Positions 25,431-29,597 of a stretch of 29,597 nucleotides of DNA are shown one piece after another. A program made the position numbers and the translations under genes. The DNA is taken from NCBI GenBank assembly GCA_034716535.1, contig JAYEJW010000439.1, positions 1 to 29,597 on the forward strand, in the 5' to 3' direction. Origin of the DNA: JAYEJW01 sp034716535 (GTDB lineage Bacteria; Pseudomonadota; Gammaproteobacteria; Chromatiales; Chromatiaceae). The notes beneath the pieces are model-generated. The model had not been told where the DNA came from. It saw nothing but the letters and a program-made list of their open reading frames with translations, and did no database searches. Position 1 is the stretch's first letter. Each line of letters begins with the position of its first letter.

Positions 25431-25838
25431 ATGAATGCAATGAACGTTACACCGCAAGAGCGGAGCCATGTTCTGCGGTTAAAGCAGGATGCAGAGCGCG
25501 CCCGCCAGGCGGCTTGGGCGCACCGCGTGGAAAACTTGAGCGGGCGGGTGCGTGAAGTGCTCGCTTCAACGCCGGGGGCTCCCATCACTGTGTATTTGTT
25601 CGGCTCGTGGGCCACGGGGCGTTTTGACGGCGAGTCCGACACCGATTTGCTGGTGATCGCCCCAACGGAGAAAGCGGCCCGTGAGGTCCAGCGCCGTCTG
25701 ATGGATGTCGGCGATGACGTGGTGGCCTTTTGCGAGTCCGATTGGGAGCGGCGACTGTCGGCGCGTGACCCCTTTATTTGCCGGGTTTCCGCGGAGCGAT
25801 TGCTCCTGGCGTGGACGGGGGATGGTCAGGATGGCTGA
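25431..25838 (+). CDS. MNT-type minimal nucleotidyltransferase (antitoxin-like)
   Basis: This 135-aa protein has the DNA polymerase beta-like nucleotidyltransferase signature: FGSWATGRFDGESDTDLLVI, i.e. GS at 58-59 and the metal-binding D70 and D72. An N-terminal helix (MNVTPQERSHVLRLKQDAER) precedes it. The next gene encodes a HEPN protein and overlaps by 8 nt, the standard arrangement of MNT-HEPN modules, where the MNT partner typically neutralises the HEPN ribonuclease. The start is ATG 25431 or ATG 25440; a paralogous remnant at 26730 begins at the second one. It lies between the two copies of a segmental duplication inside the polysaccharide locus. Confidence 0.87.
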   Translation: MNAMNVTPQERSHVLRLKQDAERARQAAWAHRVENLSGRVREVLASTPGAPITVYLFGSWATGRFDGESDTDLLVIAPTEKAAREVQRRLMDVGDDVVAFCESDWERRLSARDPFICRVSAERLLLAWTGDGQDG

Positions 25839-26238
25839 GAGCCTCCGGGCGCGGGCTTGGCGAGCGCAGGCCGTCAACGACGCTGCACATGCCCGCTATT
25901 CCATGGAAGGCGGCTTTCACGCCCAAGCCTGTTACGCAGCCCAGCAGGCAGTCGAGAAGGCGCTGAAGGCCTTATTGTTGCACACCGGGCGCGAAGCTAG
26001 CCACACCCACTCCATCGTCGGGTTACGCCGGGCTTTGGAAGAAGCAGGAGTGGAGGTGCCGGAATCGGTGCTGTCATTAGCGGAAGCCCAGGACCTCACT
26101 CGTCTCAATATCGAGACGCGCTACCCCTTGGGCGGCGCAGAAGAGGCACCTTTCGAGCTCTTCGGGTCTGAACAGGCGCAGCGCATGGTCGGCGTGGCCG
26201 GGCGGGTGGTGACGATGATCGAGGGCGTACTTGGCTAG
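25831..26238 (+). CDS. HEPN domain protein (toxin-like partner of the MNT)
   Basis: This 135-aa mostly helical protein of the HEPN family has the characteristic core GGFHAQACYAAQQAVEKALKAL followed by HTHSIVGLRRAL and then LTRLNIETRYPLGG. HEPN partners of MNT proteins are usually ribonuclease toxins with an RX4-6H motif. Here the only match I see is REASHTH (RX5H), in the loop before HTHSI. This is not the usual C-terminal position, so nuclease activity is uncertain. ATG 25831 overlaps the MNT stop by 8 nt; ATG 25822 is an alternative. Directly after the stop begins the 106-bp inverted-repeat element. Confidence 0.83.
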   Translation: MAESLRARAWRAQAVNDAAHARYSMEGGFHAQACYAAQQAVEKALKALLLHTGREASHTHSIVGLRRALEEAGVEVPESVLSLAEAQDLTRLNIETRYPLGGAEEAPFELFGSEQAQRMVGVAGRVVTMIEGVLG

Positions 26239-26344
26239 CCGTTCACACCCCCGCCGTCATTCCGGCTGGGAAGCCGGAATCCAGTGCCATGGATGGCAAA
26301 CTCGGCCGTCGTATCGCGTCTGGTCGTGTGGGGGGTGTGAACGG
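26239..26344. mobile_element. 106-bp MITE-like inverted-repeat element at the rearrangement breakpoint
   Basis: Perfect 14-bp inverted termini CCGTTCACACCCCC (26239-26252) and GGGGGTGTGAACGG (26331-26344) bound a non-coding 106-bp stretch. Inside is a REP-like hairpin ATTCCGGCT / AGCCGGAAT (26259-26267 and 26272-26280), a motif type widely dispersed in proteobacterial genomes. No target-site duplication is visible. The element fills exactly the space between the HEPN stop and the glycosyltransferase remnant. Confidence 0.6.
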
Positions 26345-26485
26345 TTACAAACGGACACGCTTGAGAAGATGAAAAAACGAGTCGATTGGGACCTATGGTA
26401 TATAAGAAGTTGGACGCTCTGGCTCGATATGAAGATTGTCTTGCGCACCATGCCTGTCGGCTTTGTCGGGCGGAACGCCTACTGA
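26340..26485 (+). pseudogene. Remnant of a second WcaJ-type glycosylphosphotransferase (C-terminal end)
   Basis: Codons 26348-26485 encode QTDTLEKMKKRVDWDLWYIR and onward to GFVGRNAY. This matches the last 45 residues of the complete gene at 23653-25065 with 36 of 45 identical by eye. AACGGTTAC at 26340 also matches the NGY/NGW codons a few residues earlier, but about 7 bases are missing between, so the frame is broken there. The fragment has no start or catalytic core. At DNA level its first 90 nt differ much more from the intact gene than its last 50, so it probably derives from a different allele or paralogue. Confidence 0.88.
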
Positions 26486-26801
26486 TGGGACGGCGATGGA
26501 GACAAGCTCGGGTCTTTCCGACGAATTGGGTAAACGTCGTGCCCCTCTCCCCCTGGGAGAGGGCCGGGGAGAGGGCAATTGTGAACAAACGTTCCATGGA
26601 CGGAACAACGGTTGTCTCCCTCGCCCCCTTGAGGGGGAGAGCGTACGGGTGAGGGGAGCTGAACGGTACCGAATTGGACCAGCGTTTGTCTGACTGAAAG
26701 CGACAGACCATCCGCATAGGCATGAATGAATGAAGGTTACACCGGAAGAGCAGAGCCATGTTCTACTGTTAACGCAGGATGCAGAGCGGGCCCGCCAAGC
26801 G
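26351..26801 (+). repeat. Right copy of the segmental duplication
   Basis: It aligns with 24931-25511: glycosyltransferase tail, repeat unit, leader and the MNT start, here truncated and diverged. It has one 75-bp-type unit rather than several. One base deletion in the MNT leader turns ATG AAT GCA ATG into ATG AAT GAA TG, killing the first start but leaving the second (26730). Confidence 0.9.
26542..26609. repeat. Single copy of the 75-bp repeat unit (reverse orientation)
   Basis: The hairpin CTCTCCC / GGGAGAG, the CAATTGTGAACAAACGTTCC core (from 26576) and the ACGGAACAAC end are present in the orientation of the 25124-25320 array. It lies in the right copy of the duplication, between the glycosyltransferase remnant and the sulfotransferase gene. 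Confidence 0.85.
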
Positions 26802-26837
26802 CGGCAAGCAAGTCAAAGGCTTCGGCAAATCGGGACA
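26730..26837 (+). pseudogene. Remnant of an MNT gene start, in frame with the sulfotransferase
   Basis: The frame MKVTPEEQSHVLLLTQDAER is clearly homologous to residues 4-23 of the MNT protein (MNVTPQERSHVLRLKQDAER). Similarity ends near 26801, before the nucleotidyltransferase motif, and the frame continues without a stop into the sulfotransferase gene. If translation starts here, the enzyme gains a 36-residue N-terminal tail of MNT origin. Confidence 0.8.
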
Positions 26838-27809
26838 ATGTTCGGAAACAGCAGCCTGGAGAAGCAACTCGCCGTGTCGGTCGCGAAATCGGATAGAAGA
26901 TTGGTACAGGGGCGTTTGCCAAATATGACCCCCAATCGACCCGAGGTCTTAAATCGCGTCTTCGTTGTTGGGTGCCCACGCTCTGGAACAACCTTGGTGC
27001 AGGCGATGACATCCGCACACCCGCGGGTGTTTTCCTTGCCTGAAACATTCTTCTTTACAAGAGCCTTTCCACGTAGGTGGATCACGCGCCATTTGTCGTG
27101 GCCGTCTATCCGAGTAAGAAACCACTTCGAACAATATCTCCGAGACATCGGACGAAGCGACCTGGCAAGTAGATATCGCATCAAGATATTTCAACGGAAC
27201 TACTGCAGGCCTTTCGTTTCTGTAATGGATCATCTTGCATCAGACGAGTTGTCACCCATTTGGCTCGAAAAAACGCCTGGCCACCTTTTTTGCATAGATG
27301 AAATCACGAAATGTATTCCTAGCGCCAAGTTTATCCACGTAATGCGGAATGGTCTTGATGTCGTTAATTCGTTATACAAGGCCACTAATATTGATTCTGA
27401 TAAATACGCAAAGTTCCGAAGGTATAAGTTTCTACGAGGCAAATTTCGGGGCTTGACTGTGCCTGAGTGTGTCGAACAATGGAATAACGCTCTACGAGTA
27501 GTGACTGACTACTATGGGCAGAACAACCATATCACTGTTTGGTATGAACGATTGACGACCAATCCCGCGCCGGAATTACAGGGACTGTGCCGTTTTCTTG
27601 ACCTGGACTTCGACGACAATATGCTAAATCCAAGTTTGTCGTTTCATAAGATCGTCCGCCCGGATGAACCATGGAAGGCGAATAATGCCAAGCGATTACT
27701 TCGAAAGAACGCACCGGGAAATAGTGATAGCAGCGCACTATCCAAAGAAGACAAGCGTCTCGTTGAGAAGACGCTGCTTCCGGTTCCGGCGCGCTTGTTA
27801 ACTGACTAG
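26838..27809 (+). CDS. Sulfotransferase family protein
   Basis: This 323-aa protein, counted from ATG 26838, should transfer sulfate from PAPS to a carbohydrate or another acceptor. The 5'-phosphosulfate loop is FVVGCPRSGTTLVQAM, and the 3'-phosphate-binding motif is FIHVMRNGLDVVNSLYK (R, D and S at the expected spacing). PIWLEKTPGHLFCIDEI between them is also typical. The frame extends upstream to 26730 through the MNT remnant, so automated annotation may give it a chimeric 359-aa form. The DNA is more AT-rich than genes before 24900, which suggests import. Its place between a glycosylphosphotransferase and a polymerase-like protein points to exopolysaccharide sulfation. Confidence 0.88.
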   Translation: MFGNSSLEKQLAVSVAKSDRRLVQGRLPNMTPNRPEVLNRVFVVGCPRSGTTLVQAMTSAHPRVFSLPETFFFTRAFPRRWITRHLSWPSIRVRNHFEQYLRDIGRSDLASRYRIKIFQRNYCRPFVSVMDHLASDELSPIWLEKTPGHLFCIDEITKCIPSAKFIHVMRNGLDVVNSLYKATNIDSDKYAKFRRYKFLRGKFRGLTVPECVEQWNNALRVVTDYYGQNNHITVWYERLTTNPAPELQGLCRFLDLDFDDNMLNPSLSFHKIVRPDEPWKANNAKRLLRKNAPGNSDSSALSKEDKRLVEKTLLPVPARLLTD

Positions 27810-27818
27810 TTGTAATAG

Positions 27819-29120
27819 GTGCTCGCCATTCGGACTGAGACCGCACGAGAAATCGCTTCGTCCATGCGATACGGAACTTCCGTTGCTTTGTTGCTTCTGC
27901 TCGTTACCTCTCGAATCCTGCAAGGAACTCCAGTCCCTTGGATTGCTGAACTCGAAGCCGCTGCAATATTGCTCGCACTGTCGTTTACAATTTGGTACCA
28001 CATCGTCAGACCGTTGGTAAGCCGTGATGCCACTATCCATCTTCTAGACGGGTATTTGTTGCTGTTGCTCTTGTTGCCTTTCTACTCAGCCTGGAGAAGC
28101 TTAGAAGTATTTGGGCAGCCGTTAATTTATGGGATCTTGGCTCAGAGATCTGTATGGTTGGTCGCAGTTGTACTCTTTACTGTCATCGCAATCCGAAACA
28201 ACAAGATCACGTTCCGACATATTGAACGGGCATTGATTGTTTCATCCTGGCTCTCTCTTGGCGCTTATACCTTTTGCTTTGCGTTTCTCGACCCGAGTAA
28301 TTACACGGACTATCCGATGATTGTCTCGGGCTCCGTAAAAAGCGGATTTCGTTTTAGTTTTGAAACCGTCTTCATCGTGTTTGGTGCGTTATATTACTTT
28401 GCTCTGGCGGTGATTTCGCGAGCCGTGCTTCTCTGGTTGGCATTTCTGCCATTTGCGTTCTACCTTTTAGTGTTAGACCAAAAGCGGTCGTTGCTGCTGG
28501 CTATAGCCATATCCGTTACGATGTTGGTAATCAAGTTTACGGATTTACCGGGCAAAGTGTTTCATCTATTTGTAGGGGGAGCCTGCATATTCTTTATTTT
28601 ATTCCTATTTTATATTGTCTTGCCGGAAACTTTATTCGCATTCGTAGACAGATTCGGGCAAGCATTTGATGTGCTAGTGACTGGTTCGGAAGGCTCGGAC
28701 GATTCATCAAATGCTCGAATTCAAGAGGCGTTAAAAGCCTTGCCTTACGTAAAAGCTAACTTACTCCTCGGAAATGGCGATCTAAGTGCCCAGTGGCAAA
28801 GCGGCTTTGAATCTGTGTTCGGATATTTTTTTATCTCCGATATCGGGTTTATTGGCGGCCTTTTTGTTTTCGGTATAGTCGGATTGGTCATACTTTACGG
28901 CATGTATTGGTTTTTTCTGCGTAGCACAAAGCTCGCGAAATATACTGGAACCGAGCATCGCCCGCTGCTGATGAGTATGTACGGCTCAATTCTCGTCGCA
29001 TTCTTTCAGACGTTTGTTAAAGCGCAGTTTTTTCTGGGGCCTGCGATATCGGCGATGTTTATTGCTTTATTTTGGTTGCTAACAAGAAACAACATAGTCC
29101 GTCATATGGCCAAGCGATGA
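27819..29120 (+). CDS. Multispanning membrane protein, probable Wzy polymerase or O-antigen ligase-like
   Basis: This 433-aa protein has about ten to twelve hydrophobic segments (for example VALLLLLVTSRIL, LLLLLLPFYSAWRSL, SVWLVAVVLFTVIAI, LFVGGACIFFILFLFYIVL). A long hydrophilic loop before the last helices includes FGQAFDVLVTGSEGSDDSSN ahead of ARIQEALKALPYVKANLLLG. The loop and the following LLGNGDL...GYFFISDIGFIG resemble Wzy/WaaL-type proteins, where an Arg-rich N/ARI...LL-G-G motif is usual. Sequence conservation in this class is low, so polymerase versus ligase cannot be settled. GTG 27819 follows the sulfotransferase stop by 9 nt; ATG 27864 is a plausible alternative. AT-rich like its neighbours. 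Confidence 0.65.
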   Translation: MLAIRTETAREIASSMRYGTSVALLLLLVTSRILQGTPVPWIAELEAAAILLALSFTIWYHIVRPLVSRDATIHLLDGYLLLLLLLPFYSAWRSLEVFGQPLIYGILAQRSVWLVAVVLFTVIAIRNNKITFRHIERALIVSSWLSLGAYTFCFAFLDPSNYTDYPMIVSGSVKSGFRFSFETVFIVFGALYYFALAVISRAVLLWLAFLPFAFYLLVLDQKRSLLLAIAISVTMLVIKFTDLPGKVFHLFVGGACIFFILFLFYIVLPETLFAFVDRFGQAFDVLVTGSEGSDDSSNARIQEALKALPYVKANLLLGNGDLSAQWQSGFESVFGYFFISDIGFIGGLFVFGIVGLVILYGMYWFFLRSTKLAKYTGTEHRPLLMSMYGSILVAFFQTFVKAQFFLGPAISAMFIALFWLLTRNNIVRHMAKR

Positions 29121-29597
29121 CCGGTATTTTTATTGTTGGAAACAGCAGGAGTGGCACCACAATGATGGCCCGGATATTGGGCAATAATCCAAATGTCTTT
29201 TCTTTTCGCGAACTGCATTTTTTTGAAGAACTCTGCTCCGCCCCGGACCTTTACAAGTCGTTGCCATCGAAAAAACGCGAAGAGCTTTTCGCAAGGCTGA
29301 TCGCTGTCCAAAGGCAAGGCTACATGTTAGTTAGATCAATCGACCAGAGATACCTTAATGAGGCACACGCTGTGTTACCCTCTACGGGGGTTGAAAACAG
29401 TATTGGCGTTTATGCAGCATACCTCGTATACGAGACAAAGCTGCAGAAAAAAAGTATTCCCTGTGAACAAACACCCCGGAACCTTCAGTACTTGGACGAG
29501 ATATTGACCTATTATAAAGATGACGTAAGAGTTGTTGCTATGCTTCGGGACCCCCGGGATATTTTACTATCCCAAAAGCGGAAATGGAGACGCAAAT
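29117..29597 (+). CDS. Second sulfotransferase, truncated by the window end
   Basis: The frame opens with ATG 29117, overlapping the upstream stop (ATGA), and is still open at the window edge (160 codons). It begins TGIFIVGNSRSGTTMMARIL, a clear 5'-phosphosulfate-binding loop, and later has VRVVAMLRDPRDILLSQKRK, the 3'-phosphate-binding region. It is therefore another PAPS-dependent sulfotransferase, not closely similar to the one at 26838. The overlap predicts cotranslation with the polymerase-like gene. Confidence 0.87.
   Translation, partial: MTGIFIVGNSRSGTTMMARILGNNPNVFSFRELHFFEELCSAPDLYKSLPSKKREELFARLIAVQRQGYMLVRSIDQRYLNEAHAVLPSTGVENSIGVYAAYLVYETKLQKKSIPCEQTPRNLQYLDEILTYYKDDVRVVAMLRDPRDILLSQKRKWRRK

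Larger units (their letters stand above)
24931..25511 (+). repeat. Left copy of a segmental duplication (glycosyltransferase end to MNT start)
   Basis: The segment covers the last 45 codons of the glycosylphosphotransferase, the repeat-rich intergenic region and about the first 27 codons of the MNT gene. It aligns colinearly with 26351-26801. The copies differ mainly by the number of 75-bp units (this one has more) and by point changes. Together they bracket the MNT-HEPN pair as direct repeats. Confidence 0.9.

Overview
The window looks like chromosomal DNA of a Gammaproteobacterium. The evidence is a GC-rich background, a DUF1631 protein, a REC-PAS-GGDEF-EAL protein, a sucA-sucB pair and a CpsB/WcaJ-type exopolysaccharide locus. 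A relative of the Chromatiales would fit, but no rRNA or other marker gene fixes the taxon.

Layout. (1) 281-2527: a DUF1631 protein on +, followed by about 545 bp without a convincing gene that holds a perfect-register 75-bp tandem repeat. (2) 3073-7567 on -: a four-gene efflux operon (periplasmic adaptor, ATPase, two FtsX/MacB-type permeases) with a long perfect inverted repeat inside it. (3) 7639-9032 on +: a translationally coupled DUF72-DUF99 pair. (4) 9186-12571 on +: a truncated receiver fragment, then a 1070-aa c-di-GMP protein with intact GGDEF, I-site and EAL motifs. (5) 12638-16710 on -: the E1 and E2 components of 2-oxoglutarate dehydrogenase. (6) 16835-18799 on -: a CbiM-CbiL-CbiQ cobalt/nickel ECF transporter without its ATPase. 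CbiM appears to start at an ATC codon. (7) 19090-20823 on +: an acetolactate-synthase-like enzyme with an unusual four-cysteine segment. (8) 20890-22092 on -: a protein with four S1 domains. (9) 22708 to the end, on +: an exopolysaccharide locus with CpsB phosphatase, polyprenyl glycosylphosphotransferase, an MNT-HEPN pair, a sulfotransferase, a polymerase-like membrane protein and a second, truncated sulfotransferase.

The most interesting region is 24931-26838. The 3' end of the glycosylphosphotransferase, its downstream repeats and the first codons of the MNT gene occur twice, about 1.3-1.4 kb apart. The two copies bracket a complete MNT-HEPN nucleotidyltransferase/HEPN pair. A 106-bp inverted-repeat element lies exactly at the breakpoint after HEPN. 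The second copy of the MNT start now reads in frame into a sulfotransferase. Beyond this point the DNA is visibly more AT-rich, as expected for an imported polysaccharide cassette. This looks like a rearranged variable locus in which a toxin-antitoxin-like module was inserted or retained at the junction between the conserved and variable parts. That history is inference; the repeats themselves can be read directly.
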